DNA of 64,000 nucleotides, taken from Nocardia sp. MH4 (lineage in GTDB: Bacteria; Actinomycetota; Actinomycetes; Mycobacteriales; Mycobacteriaceae). A program made the translations under genes and the position numbers. The stretch covers positions 145,191 to 209,190 of the forward strand of contig NZ_LPNR01000125.1 of NCBI RefSeq assembly GCF_019266065.1. Direction: 5' to 3'. Every line of letters begins with the position of its first letter. Positions within the stretch are counted from its first letter, which is position 1. The notes beneath the pieces were generated by a model that worked only from the letters and a program-made list of their open reading frames with translations, searched no databases and had not been told where the DNA came from. This document shows positions 43,489 through 51,698 of the stretch, piece after piece.

Positions 43489-46329
43489 TTACGCGACCTC
43501 CACCAGGGGGAAGTTCTCGTCGGGATTCTCGACAGAAGCGAGGAACTCCGGAGAAGTGGTGATGAGCGCGTTCTCGGTGTCAGAGGCCAGAGACCCGAAC
43601 ACCGCGCGGTCGGTGCCACCGACCGCCAATAGCCCCGAACCGCGTGCTGCCGAGAGCAGGAACTGTTGCTCGCCGTCGGAGAGGTGGAACGCGGTAGCGA
43701 CCTCGTCGATGGCTTGGGGTGCCTGGCGCAACAGGATCTGGGTCGCGGCGTTTGACACGATTGCGCGCCCCAGTTCGGTCGAGCACACGTCCGCGCAGTC
43801 CTGGGTGGCGACGGTCAATCCCGCCCAGTGTTTGCGGAAGCTTTTCGCCGCCCGGAACAAGAACTGGGCCCCGGCGGGCTGACGCATGAGCAACCACGCC
43901 TCGTCCACGGTGATCATGCGAGGCCGCCGCTGTCCCGGATTCGACACCCGCCGCCACGTCGCATCCAACACCACCAGCGTGCCAATGGTTTTCAGCTCCT
44001 CGGGCAGCTCCCGCAGCGAGAACACGATCAGCCCACCCTCGGGCTCGGTCGTTGTCGGCCCGTCGAGCAGCCCCGCGTAGGCACCTTCACCGACGTAGGG
44101 GTGCAGCCCGGCGGCCAGCTCGGTCGCGGCAGGCGTAGCGAGGCGGTCGAGTTGGTCGCGTAACCCGCTCAACGTCGGCGCGGGCCGAGTCCAGGTGGCG
44201 GGGTCGTCGGTGATCCCAGCGGCGGCGTAGGTCGCGGCCAACGCGGCGTCCAACGCCGACCGTTGCGTGGGGGTCTGGTCCCCCAGTAGCACCTGGATCA
44301 GGGTGTGCAGGAACAGCTTGCGGCGCAGGACGGTGTCGGCCGGGGCGCTGCGGTGACCGTCGGCTCGGGTGTGGACTTCCAGATCGAACGGGTTGAGCCG
44401 GACGCCTGGTGCGCCGAGACGGATGTTGGCACCGCCCACGAACTCGCACAGTCGACGGTATTCGTCCTCGGGATCGATCACGACCTGCTCGATCCCGCGA
44501 TACAACGCCCGCAGGATCTCGGTCTTAACCAGGTAGGACTTGCCCGCGCCACTGCGCCCCAGTACGACGAGGTTGTGGTTGTGGGCCTCGGGCCCGAACC
44601 GGTCCACGAACAACAGCCCCGACGCGGCGTCGCGCCCGTAGAGAACACCCTGCGGGCGAGCAGCCTGAGCAGGATCAGCAGCGGGCAGCTGCGGAGAGTC
44701 GAACGGGAATGCCGCGGCGAGGGCGGTGGTGTCGAAAGTCCGCTGCACCCCGATCAAGTCCAGCCCGAGCGGCAACGTGGTGGTCCAGGCTTGAGCGGCC
44801 CGGTAGGACAGGGTGCAGGTGTCCACGAGCAAGCTCGCGGCCAAGGCACGGACGGCGGCGACCTCGTCTGCCAATTCAGCCTCGGATTCGGCGTGCACGG
44901 TGAGATACACCCCGACCCGGAACAGGCGTGCCTCGGCGCGGGCCACCCGCGCGGACAGATCGGCGGCGTCCTCGACCGCGACATCGATCTGCGGGTCGGT
45001 CAGTCGGCCCCGCCCGAGGTCCTGCATCCGCGAGGACTCGAGGCGGGCCTGCTGGCGGCGCAGACGGGTGGCGGCGGTGGCCGGGTCGACGGGCTCGATG
45101 TGGACCGCGACCTCGACCCGGCCGGGGTGTGAGAGCAGGGGTGCGAGCCAGCCAGCGGTCACTTCGCGCGGGTATCCGGTGACCGCGAGAGTCGCGGTCC
45201 AATCGGACCCGATTTCGAGATGGCGGGTGCCGATCGTGAGGGATTCCGGGGCGAACCGTTCCAGGCCCTCACCGGCAAACGGGTCCGGTACATGGCTGTC
45301 GGGATCGGTGGTGATCACCGTGTCAGGGGCGGCGATGTCGGCGGTAGCCGAGACCAGTCCCTCGGGATTGGTGCAGCTGATCAGGACGGCGGCAGCTGCG
45401 GCGGTGTCGAGGGCGGTGACCGAGATACCCAGTGGGGAAAGGACATCGGCGGCCTCGCTCATCCGACGCAGCAGCCGGGACTCGGCCGCTCGGCGCGCAC
45501 CGGTCGACAACACCCGCCGCGCCCGGCTGCGGCCGGGCAGGCGGGCGCGCAACCCGGTGGCGGCCAGGGTCTCGGTGTGTTCGCGCCAGATCAGCAGCAC
45601 CTGCCGGTGGGTCGGGTCCTCCCGAGCGGTCAATTCGGCAAGGTGGTCGGCGTGGTCGAGCGCGGCGGCGGCCAGGTCGGGTGACATCTGCTCGGCGGCG
45701 GCGTGCAGGCCGGTGATGTGCTCGGTCAGGTCCAGCCGCGCCGAGCGGACCAGGATCTGCACGGGCTGGCGCAGGGTGTGCAGCCAGCCCGCGAGCTGAC
45801 CCACCAGGCTGTCCTGTTCGGCCGGGGTACGCAGGCTCAGGTTGAGGGTTCCGGCGACGGCGATGACAGCGAGGCCGTCCGGGCCGAGGTCGATCACCCC
45901 GACACCGCCACCTCCGCCACCACTGGCACTCACCCACTCCGGTAGCCGTGCCGCGTGCGCGGTCAACGGGGCCAGGCTCGGCGAGCGCGACCGGGTCCTG
46001 TTCGCGCTGTGGTTGATCCACCTCGGGGACGGCTGCACACCGGTCCTGACGAGGTGGCGTGGCCGGAGGCGGTGGCCGATGGCCGCCACGAGCAGCAGGT
46101 CGGCCGACAGGCCGTCGCGGCGGGTGAGGACCGCGACCGCGATCACGACGAACACCGGGGCCGCGACGGCGGCGAACACCACCGGGGCGATCAAGGTTCT
46201 GGTTGTGGCCCAAGCCGAATACAGCAGTAGGGCGGTGGTGGCGAGAACGGCGAGTTGGCGGGCCGTGAAGGGGCCCAACAGCCGGTCGGAGCGGTCGACG
46301 TCGGCGGGGATACGCACGATGGTGCTCAT
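43489..46329 (-). CDS. PrgI-VirB4 fusion: type IV secretion inner-membrane/ATPase protein
   Basis: The protein has 946 residues from ATG 46329. Residues 1-100 are PrgI-like, with two transmembrane segments (LAVLATTALLLYSAWATT, VVFAAVAAPVFVVIAVAV). The rest is a VirB4/TraC-type ATPase: Walker A VVLGRSGAGKSYLVKTE at about 595, VIDPEDEYRRLC, and Walker B MITVDEAWLLM at about 808, then the sensor-like TVATQDCADV. It powers assembly and DNA transfer at the membrane. In many actinobacterial elements the PrgI part is a separate protein. The start overlaps the VirB6-like stop (ATGA). It is the last gene of the leftward operon. Confidence 0.92.
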   Translation of the reverse strand: MSTIVRIPADVDRSDRLLGPFTARQLAVLATTALLLYSAWATTRTLIAPVVFAAVAAPVFVVIAVAVLTRRDGLSADLLLVAAIGHRLRPRHLVRTGVQPSPRWINHSANRTRSRSPSLAPLTAHAARLPEWVSASGGGGGGVGVIDLGPDGLAVIAVAGTLNLSLRTPAEQDSLVGQLAGWLHTLRQPVQILVRSARLDLTEHITGLHAAAEQMSPDLAAAALDHADHLAELTAREDPTHRQVLLIWREHTETLAATGLRARLPGRSRARRVLSTGARRAAESRLLRRMSEAADVLSPLGISVTALDTAAAAAVLISCTNPEGLVSATADIAAPDTVITTDPDSHVPDPFAGEGLERFAPESLTIGTRHLEIGSDWTATLAVTGYPREVTAGWLAPLLSHPGRVEVAVHIEPVDPATAATRLRRQQARLESSRMQDLGRGRLTDPQIDVAVEDAADLSARVARAEARLFRVGVYLTVHAESEAELADEVAAVRALAASLLVDTCTLSYRAAQAWTTTLPLGLDLIGVQRTFDTTALAAAFPFDSPQLPAADPAQAARPQGVLYGRDAASGLLFVDRFGPEAHNHNLVVLGRSGAGKSYLVKTEILRALYRGIEQVVIDPEDEYRRLCEFVGGANIRLGAPGVRLNPFDLEVHTRADGHRSAPADTVLRRKLFLHTLIQVLLGDQTPTQRSALDAALAATYAAAGITDDPATWTRPAPTLSGLRDQLDRLATPAATELAAGLHPYVGEGAYAGLLDGPTTTEPEGGLIVFSLRELPEELKTIGTLVVLDATWRRVSNPGQRRPRMITVDEAWLLMRQPAGAQFLFRAAKSFRKHWAGLTVATQDCADVCSTELGRAIVSNAATQILLRQAPQAIDEVATAFHLSDGEQQFLLSAARGSGLLAVGGTDRAVFGSLASDTENALITTSPEFLASVENPDENFPLVEVA

Positions 46330-48179
46330 CGCAGTGTTCCTCCTCTCGGAGCGCGTGATGCGCGGCGGCGCACGGGCAGGTCGGGCATGGGCAGGTGCAG
46401 TTGCCGCCCCGCCGGACGCGCCGGTGCGGGCGGTGGTGGGTTCGGTGGCGGCGCTACAGGTTTGACCCGGGCCACCGGGAACGGCAGCGGGTACTGGCCG
46501 CTGCGGTTCGGCCGAAGACGGGCGTACGGGTCGGCCGGGGCGGGCTCGGTGAAATCGAAGGCCAGCTGTTGAGGTGTCGCGCGGCGGCCGGGTCGCTCGG
46601 GTGGCGGCGGGGCCGGTGGTGTCGTGCGAACCCGGCGGACCGGGATCGGGAGCGGGTACTGGCCTCCCGCCCCGGCGCGGGTGCCCCGGTAGGGGTCCGG
46701 TGGGGTGAAGTCGAACGCGAGCTGGCGTCCCCTCGGTGTCCGGGCAGGGCGCGGCGGCGGGGTGCCAGTGGCCTCGGCGGGTGTCGGGCCGGGTTGGCGG
46801 GGGACGCGGCGCACCCCCTCCAGGGGCAGCATCAGCTGCCCGTCTCGTGTCGAGCGGACCCGTGCGAACGGATCGGAAGTCCCGGCGGCCGTGCGAGGCG
46901 CTCGCGGGGCGCGAGCGGCTCGCGGGGTTCGCGGTCCAGAGGCTGCCGAGGCGGCGGTGCGGGCGCTGCTCGACGTGGTCCCTTTGAGCAGGCCGAGTGT
47001 CTTGTAGGCGATGAAGCCCCGCACGATCGACCCCACGAAGCTGCGACCTTGCCCGATCTTGAGGACCGACAGCAGCCAGAACGGTGTCTTGATCAACACG
47101 AACATCAGCGCCAACGCGACGATCATGTTCACGATCTCGTTCGCGTCCGGGCCGAACAGATACCACCCGCCCGGAGCGAGCATCACCCGCAGCACGGTCA
47201 CCAAGATCAGCGACTGCACGACCTGGATCCCTAGACATGCGGCGAACGAGCGCCACCACCACCGCGCGACCCCGTCGATCCCCGGCAGTGCATGACACAT
47301 CAACGCCAGGGGTGCGCCCACGACCAGCAGGATCGTGATGGTGACCCGTACGACGTAGCTGATGAGGAGCACGAGCAGCATCAGCACGAATGCGAGATAG
47401 AGCAGCAGCCCGAAGCTCTGGGTCTGGGGGCTGGTCGTTGCGAGCTCGGTCAGTGCGGCGGCGGCCGAGGTGGAGTCGACGTCGTCTCCGGCTACGGCGC
47501 CTGCGAGGGCGTTGGCGAAGGAGATCGCTGCCGTGGCGATTGCCATGCTCAGTCCCCCAGCGACGAAACCGACCACCAGCCGGGGAGCGAGTTCTCGGAT
47601 CGACCACTGTGTCTGGAAGGTCTCGCGCATCATCAGCAGCACCCCGGCCGCCATCACGACGAGCACGTAGAGGGCGGTGACGATCTGCCAGGACTGGTCC
47701 CACAGCACACCGATCTGTGGGATCTCGCTGGGTTCGGGTGTGGTGAGCAGGGTTTCCGAGAGCAGTTCGAGCAGCGGGTTGAGCGCGGATTCGACGATGC
47801 GTCGGAAGAACCCGTCGATCGCGTTCTCCACGCACCCGTTGATATTGGTGACACCGCACTCGGCCGACCCCGACCCGGGAGTTGGGGTCGTTGTGCCGGG
47901 CGTTGTCGGGGCGGGCGTGGCCGGGCTCGAGGTGGTCGACGGTGGGGTCACCCACCGGCTCGGCGCAGTGGTCGTGGTCGGTGGTGTGGTTGTCGGGGCG
48001 GGGGTTGCCGGTGTGGGGGTGACCGGCACGGTCGGTGTCGCGGGTTGGGCGGCGGCACCGGCCGCGCCGATGACGACGATCAGCAGCGCGGCGAGCACCG
48101 CCACCGCCGTGGCGGCAGCGATGCGTGTGGCCGGTGTAACCCTCACGGGTGCGGGTGGGGCCTGCGCCGTGGTGTGCAC
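46326..48179 (-). CDS. VirB6/TrbL-like polytopic channel protein with repeat-bearing C-terminal tail
   Basis: The protein has 617 residues from GTG 48179. A signal-like segment and a Thr/Pro linker (TTPPTTTTAPSRWVTPPST) precede 6-7 hydrophobic segments at about residues 150-400, with a WWWRSF loop, the VirB6/TrbL design. The cytoplasmic tail (about 415-617) is Pro/Arg-rich and holds three copies of DP[FY]-x-R-x-R-x4-GQ[LY]-x-LP-x3-V-x-R-V, two QLAFDFT segments (residues 486 and 538), QLMLPL (448) and QLHLPM (593). The QLxLP form resembles sliding-clamp-binding peptides. Start and end overlap or touch the neighbouring genes, so translation is coupled. Confidence 0.85.
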   Translation of the reverse strand: MHTTAQAPPAPVRVTPATRIAAATAVAVLAALLIVVIGAAGAAAQPATPTVPVTPTPATPAPTTTPPTTTTAPSRWVTPPSTTSSPATPAPTTPGTTTPTPGSGSAECGVTNINGCVENAIDGFFRRIVESALNPLLELLSETLLTTPEPSEIPQIGVLWDQSWQIVTALYVLVVMAAGVLLMMRETFQTQWSIRELAPRLVVGFVAGGLSMAIATAAISFANALAGAVAGDDVDSTSAAAALTELATTSPQTQSFGLLLYLAFVLMLLVLLISYVVRVTITILLVVGAPLALMCHALPGIDGVARWWWRSFAACLGIQVVQSLILVTVLRVMLAPGGWYLFGPDANEIVNMIVALALMFVLIKTPFWLLSVLKIGQGRSFVGSIVRGFIAYKTLGLLKGTTSSSARTAASAASGPRTPRAARAPRAPRTAAGTSDPFARVRSTRDGQLMLPLEGVRRVPRQPGPTPAEATGTPPPRPARTPRGRQLAFDFTPPDPYRGTRAGAGGQYPLPIPVRRVRTTPPAPPPPERPGRRATPQQLAFDFTEPAPADPYARLRPNRSGQYPLPFPVARVKPVAPPPNPPPPAPARPAGRQLHLPMPDLPVRRRASRAPRGGTLR

Positions 48180-48181
48180 GG

Positions 48182-48580
48182 TCAGGCTCCGACGATCGAC
48201 TTGAGCACGGCGACGATGACCGGTGCCAGCATCGCCAGCGCATAACCGAGGCAGGCGGCACGGAACGCGGTCTTGGCCTTCTCGATCTCGGACGGATCGC
48301 CGCCGCCGAGCAGGTAACGGGCACCGGCGATGGTCAAGAACAGCGTCGCGAGCCCCGCAAGGATCCCCATGATCCAGTTGCGCGCGTTGTCGATGACCTC
48401 CCCCAGCGACGAGGCGATCGCCAGCACGTCGGTGTGCGGTGGTGCCGCTGAGGCCGATCCGGCGAGCAGCACCAGCAGCGCCACGGTCGTGCCCGCGACC
48501 GCGAGCGCTCGAGTCCAGCGCCGCCGGTGTCGAGCCGATGCCTGTGCCGCCACGCTGAGATTTGTCTGGTTGGTGTTCAT
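48182..48580 (-). CDS. VirB2/TrbC-like pilin or channel subunit
   Basis: The protein has 132 residues from ATG 48580. A basic N-terminus (RHRRRWTRALAVAGTTVALL) leads a signal or first membrane helix ending in GSASAAPP, with a likely cleavage after ASA. Two more hydrophobic helices follow (NWIMGILAGLATLFLTIAGA and AACLGYALAMLAPVIVAVLK), separated by a short polar loop RYLLGGGDPSEIEKAKTAF. This is the TrbC/VirB2 pilin plan. The start overlaps the stop of the sigma-like gene, and its stop is 2 bases before the VirB6-like start. Confidence 0.85.
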   Translation of the reverse strand: MNTNQTNLSVAAQASARHRRRWTRALAVAGTTVALLVLLAGSASAAPPHTDVLAIASSLGEVIDNARNWIMGILAGLATLFLTIAGARYLLGGGDPSEIEKAKTAFRAACLGYALAMLAPVIVAVLKSIVGA

Positions 48581-49503
48581 GCCGCCACCTGCCCGTGCTC
48601 GGTGCTCGACTGCGCCGAGGCTGTCGAGTGTGGGTTCGGCCGGCGACCTCGCCGCGGTAACCGTGAGGTCGATGCGAGGGCGGTGACCGCCTCGGCTTCG
48701 ACCGTGCTGGTGCGCTCGGGGTCGAGGTCGCGGGCGCGCTCGGACAGCCATGCCAGCAGTGCGCGTTCGGCGCGGGGTCGTTGCTTGCGCAGCTTGCCCA
48801 ACGACACACCACGCTCGGCCGCCAGCGAGGTCAAAGAACGGCCTTCCCACCGCGACGCCGCGATGAGTTCGGCGGCGTCGGCGGAGATCACTCCGGCGGC
48901 CACGGCCTGGGCCAGGATCGTCTCGGGATGGCCCGGTTGCGACACCATCGCCTGCACCCGCTCGCCCAACGGGGCCAGGTCGCGGTCGAGGTCCCCGACC
49001 ACTGTTGCCATGGTTCGCTGTTGGGTTGCCGCTTTGAGGACGGCGCGGTAGGCACCCCACCGCAGCCGATGCCACACCCCCGGGGCTTCCAAACCGACGC
49101 GCGGGAGGTGGAGCAGGAACGCGGTCAGCACTTCGGACTCGATGTCGTGGCGAGCCGTATGGCTCGACGTCACATACTCGCTGGCGGTCCGTGACAGCAT
49201 CGGCGCGGCCAGTCCGGCGCACACCAGCATCGCGCCCTGGTCGTTGGCGCGGACTCGTTCGAGCAGCCAGACCCAGATCGCGTCGACCTCGGCGATCGGG
49301 GTGGCCCGGTCCCACAGCCGCTCGCGCAGTTGCCCCCACGTCCGCACCGGACCGGCGGGGCCGGTCTCGGATGTCGGCACCGGGTGCGGATCGGTGGGAA
49401 GTGCCTGCGCGGCGACCCTGTCGAAACCGGAGCGCACCACCGATAGCGGAGAGCCCGGTTTTTTGAGTTGTCCCGCATATTTCGCAGGGCGTGTATTCGT
49501 CAC
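48577..49503 (-). CDS. Sigma-factor-like regulator heading the transfer operon
   Basis: The protein has 308 residues from GTG 49503, which has AAGGAG seven bases upstream. The middle (residues 110-190) has region-2-like helices (YVTSSHTARHDIESEVLTAF, WHRLRWGAYRAVLKAATQQR). The later part resembles sigma region 4: ISADAAELIAASRWEGRSLT, SLAAERGVSLGKLRKQRPRA, ERALLAWLSE. The Pro/Arg-rich tail is disordered. It is first in the leftward operon and its start lies 58 bases from the 11-bp iteron array. It may bind those sites and control both operons; this is inference. Confidence 0.7.
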   Translation of the reverse strand: MTNTRPAKYAGQLKKPGSPLSVVRSGFDRVAAQALPTDPHPVPTSETGPAGPVRTWGQLRERLWDRATPIAEVDAIWVWLLERVRANDQGAMLVCAGLAAPMLSRTASEYVTSSHTARHDIESEVLTAFLLHLPRVGLEAPGVWHRLRWGAYRAVLKAATQQRTMATVVGDLDRDLAPLGERVQAMVSQPGHPETILAQAVAAGVISADAAELIAASRWEGRSLTSLAAERGVSLGKLRKQRPRAERALLAWLSERARDLDPERTSTVEAEAVTALASTSRLPRRGRRPNPHSTASAQSSTEHGQVAA

Positions 49504-49560
49504 AACAGTTCTCCTTGTTCGATCGATAACTTTCGACCTCACAAGGACACCGAACCGCTC

Positions 49561-49648
49561 TATCCGGAATCTATCCGCGACCTATCCGGGATCTATCCAA
49601 ACCACACCCAAAACCTATCCGAAACATATCCGAGTCATATCCTGGGCG
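49561..49648 (+). repeat. Left iteron array: eight 11-bp units beginning TATCC
   Basis: TATCC occurs at 49561, 49572, 49583, 49594, 49616, 49627 and 49638, with a degenerate CACCC at 49605. The period is exactly 11 bp, close to one helical turn, so all units face one side of the DNA. A lone TATCC stands at 49699. Confidence 0.9.
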
Positions 49649-49741
49649 AGCTGGCGAACGTTTCGCTATCGCTCAACCAGAGTCCCGATGTCTGGTCATA
49701 TCCGGATTGATATGCCGATCTACCTGCGGAGGTGAATACGA

Positions 49742-49790
49742 GGATAGATCCAGGATATGACTTGGATATGTTTCAGATAGATCCAGGATA
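49742..49790 (-). repeat. Right iteron array: five 11-bp units in the opposite orientation
   Basis: GGATA (the complement of TATCC) lies at 49742, 49753, 49764 and 49786, with a degenerate AGATA at 49775, again with an exact 11-bp period. It faces the left array across about 94 bases. Confidence 0.88.
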
Positions 49791-49819
49791 GATCCCATTT
49801 ACGCATGGGCAACCTGCCG

Positions 49820-49914
49820 AAAAATTTCTCAAAATATTTTGATCGCGACCTGATTCCGGGCAGTGTTCCGGCCTGTCATTTTCGGCTCATGAAATTCTCA
49901 GAAAATAGTTTTGA
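49820..49914. other. Two AT-rich repeats, candidate unwinding element
   Basis: Two similar AT-rich segments (49821-49842 and 49892-49914) share the order AAATT, CTCA, AAAATA, TTTTGA. In a sequence of about 70% GC they stand out and lie next to the iterons, as duplex-unwinding elements do at iteron origins. The region 49504-49987 has no gene. Confidence 0.6.
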
Positions 49915-49987
49915 ACCTGGTGTCCCGATTTCGGCTTTTTGGCGGAAGTAAGCGAGTACACACCGCTCTCTCGCTCAGGAGGCCGTC

Positions 49988-50635
49988 TTGTCCGCCAGTT
50001 CCCGCCGTCCTCGTTCCGCCTCCGCCGCCGTGCGGGTCCCCTCGACCCTGTGGGCGCTCGGGCCCGCCCCGCTCGATCCCGACGACCGCTGGCCCGACCC
50101 GGTCCTGTCCCACGCGATCGCCGAGTTCTCCGAACCGGCCTCACGAGTGATGCTGCTGAGCTGGCCCGCCCCTGTCGCCCGGGGCGCGCTGCGGATCATC
50201 GAGCCCGACACCGCCGCTGCGCTGGCCTCGATCGGTGAACTGGACCGCCACGGCCTCGATGCACCCACCGACCGCGACCGCTCCGGCGAGCCGGTGGATC
50301 TGGTGATCGCGAGCCTGCTCGCCGATCACCTCAACCCGGTGGAGGCTGCCGAGCACGTCACCGCGATCGCGACCGAAGTGGTAACTCCGGGCGGTTTGCT
50401 GGTCGTTCTCTCCCGCTGCCGTCACAGCGACTCCGGCGTCCTGAACGACCCGGCCGGTTCGGTCGTGGCCGCCGCGCAAGCCGCCGATCTGCTCTACCTC
50501 CAGCACATCATCGCCGCACCCGTCAGCGGCACCACCATCACCGCCGCGCCCGCCGAACCGGGCTCGTCTGCCGTCGCGCGCCACCGGGTCGCGCACATCG
50601 ACGTCTTCGTGTTCCTCCAGCCCGCCCATGGCTGA
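49988..50635 (+). CDS. Rossmann-like protein, possible inactive methyltransferase relative
   Basis: The protein has 215 residues from TTG 49988, with AGGAGG five bases upstream. Its strand order resembles class I methyltransferases (RVMLLSWPAPVARGALRIIE, LVIASLLADHLNPVEAA, TPGGLLVVLSRCRHSDSG, HIDVFVFLQP), but the SAM-binding glycine loop is missing. It overlaps the first possible ATG of the DNA methyltransferase gene by 8 bases. It may be a partner or specificity subunit of that enzyme. It is the first gene of the rightward transfer operon, facing the iteron region. Confidence 0.7.
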   Translation: MSASSRRPRSASAAVRVPSTLWALGPAPLDPDDRWPDPVLSHAIAEFSEPASRVMLLSWPAPVARGALRIIEPDTAAALASIGELDRHGLDAPTDRDRSGEPVDLVIASLLADHLNPVEAAEHVTAIATEVVTPGGLLVVLSRCRHSDSGVLNDPAGSVVAAAQAADLLYLQHIIAAPVSGTTITAAPAEPGSSAVARHRVAHIDVFVFLQPAHG

Positions 50636-50681
50636 CCCACACGCCTCGCCCTGCCCGAATTCTCACGCGAAGGACACCCGC

Positions 50682-51698
50682 ATGACTCTCGACGCGAACG
50701 CCACCGACACCCCCGACATCGACTCCGCGACCCCCGCACAGACCGGCCCGGCCGCCCTGCCGGTGTCGGTGTGGGCCACCGCCCAGACCGCCCCGACCGC
50801 GCAACGGCGGGGCCGCTACCACCCCGACAGCACCGCCCACCCGGCGAAGATGTTCCCCGCGATCGTGGCCCACGCGGTCGAGACCTATACCCGTCCCGGG
50901 GACCTCGTGTTGGACCCGATGTGCGGGATCGGTACCACCCTCGTCGAGTCCCTGCACCTGGGTCGCCGAGCGGTCGGCGTCGAATACGAGGGCCGGTGGG
51001 CGGAGCTGGCGCGCAACAACATCGGGCTCGCCCGTGAAGCCGGGATCGATCTCGACGCCGACGTCTACCACGGCGACGCCCGCAAGCTTCCCGATCTCAT
51101 CCCGGCCGAGTTGCGTGGCAAGGCGAGTCTGGTGATCACCTCCCCGCCCTACGGCGACTCCCTGCACGGGCATGTGCGCGCCAACGGCGCTGACCCGATT
51201 CGCAAGAGAAACCACCGCTACGGCGCGGTCCTGGACCGGGGCAACCTCGCCAACGTCGGCCTCGGGCGGCTGCTCACCGGGTTCACCAAGATTCTCGCGG
51301 GGGCCGCCGAATACCTCGCCCCCGGCGGGCATGTCGTGATCACCGCGCGACCGTGGCGTCAGCACGCCGAGCTGGTGCCGCTGCCGGGCCACCTCTACAC
51401 CTGTGGCGAGTTGGCCGGGCTCGTGCCGGTGGAGCGGTGCGTCGCCCTGCTGGGCCGCCTGACCGAGGGTGAACTAGTCGCGCGGTCGAGCTTTTTCCAG
51501 CGCGACTTCGTCGTCAAACAGCGCGCCGCCGGGCTGCCGATGCACCTCATCGCTCATGAGGACGTCGTCATTTTGAGGAAGCCTGAGGCCGCCAGCGCCG
51601 CGTCCAAGCGCCGCCGCGCGAGCGGAGGTTTCCCCTTCGGTACCTCTACGACGCTGCCGACTCTCGATGCGACCGGCTCGGGCTCGGTGGCCGCGTGA
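50682..51698 (+). CDS. DNA methyltransferase (N4-cytosine/N6-adenine class)
   Basis: The protein has 338 residues from ATG 50682, which has GAAGGA upstream; ATG 50628 has no ribosome site. Motif I is VLDPMCGIGTTLVESLHLGR and motif IV is VITSPPYGDSLHGHV, the TSPPY form of N4mC or N6mA amino-methyltransferases. Motif I precedes motif IV. A restriction enzyme gene is not adjacent, so it is probably an orphan enzyme that marks the element for entry into new hosts or regulates transfer. The stop overlaps the start of the coupling ATPase gene (GTGA). Confidence 0.88.
   Translation: MTLDANATDTPDIDSATPAQTGPAALPVSVWATAQTAPTAQRRGRYHPDSTAHPAKMFPAIVAHAVETYTRPGDLVLDPMCGIGTTLVESLHLGRRAVGVEYEGRWAELARNNIGLAREAGIDLDADVYHGDARKLPDLIPAELRGKASLVITSPPYGDSLHGHVRANGADPIRKRNHRYGAVLDRGNLANVGLGRLLTGFTKILAGAAEYLAPGGHVVITARPWRQHAELVPLPGHLYTCGELAGLVPVERCVALLGRLTEGELVARSSFFQRDFVVKQRAAGLPMHLIAHEDVVILRKPEAASAASKRRRASGGFPFGTSTTLPTLDATGSGSVAA

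Noticed and set aside
46330..48324. Upstream extension of the VirB4 frame to 48324
   Set aside because: That part is out-of-frame reading of the VirB6-like gene. The PrgI-like start at ATG 46329, with an ATGA overlap, is the natural one.
49561..49790. CRISPR array
   Set aside because: The unit is 11 bp with only five conserved bases, there are no spacers of about 30 bp, and no cas genes are near. Iterons fit better.
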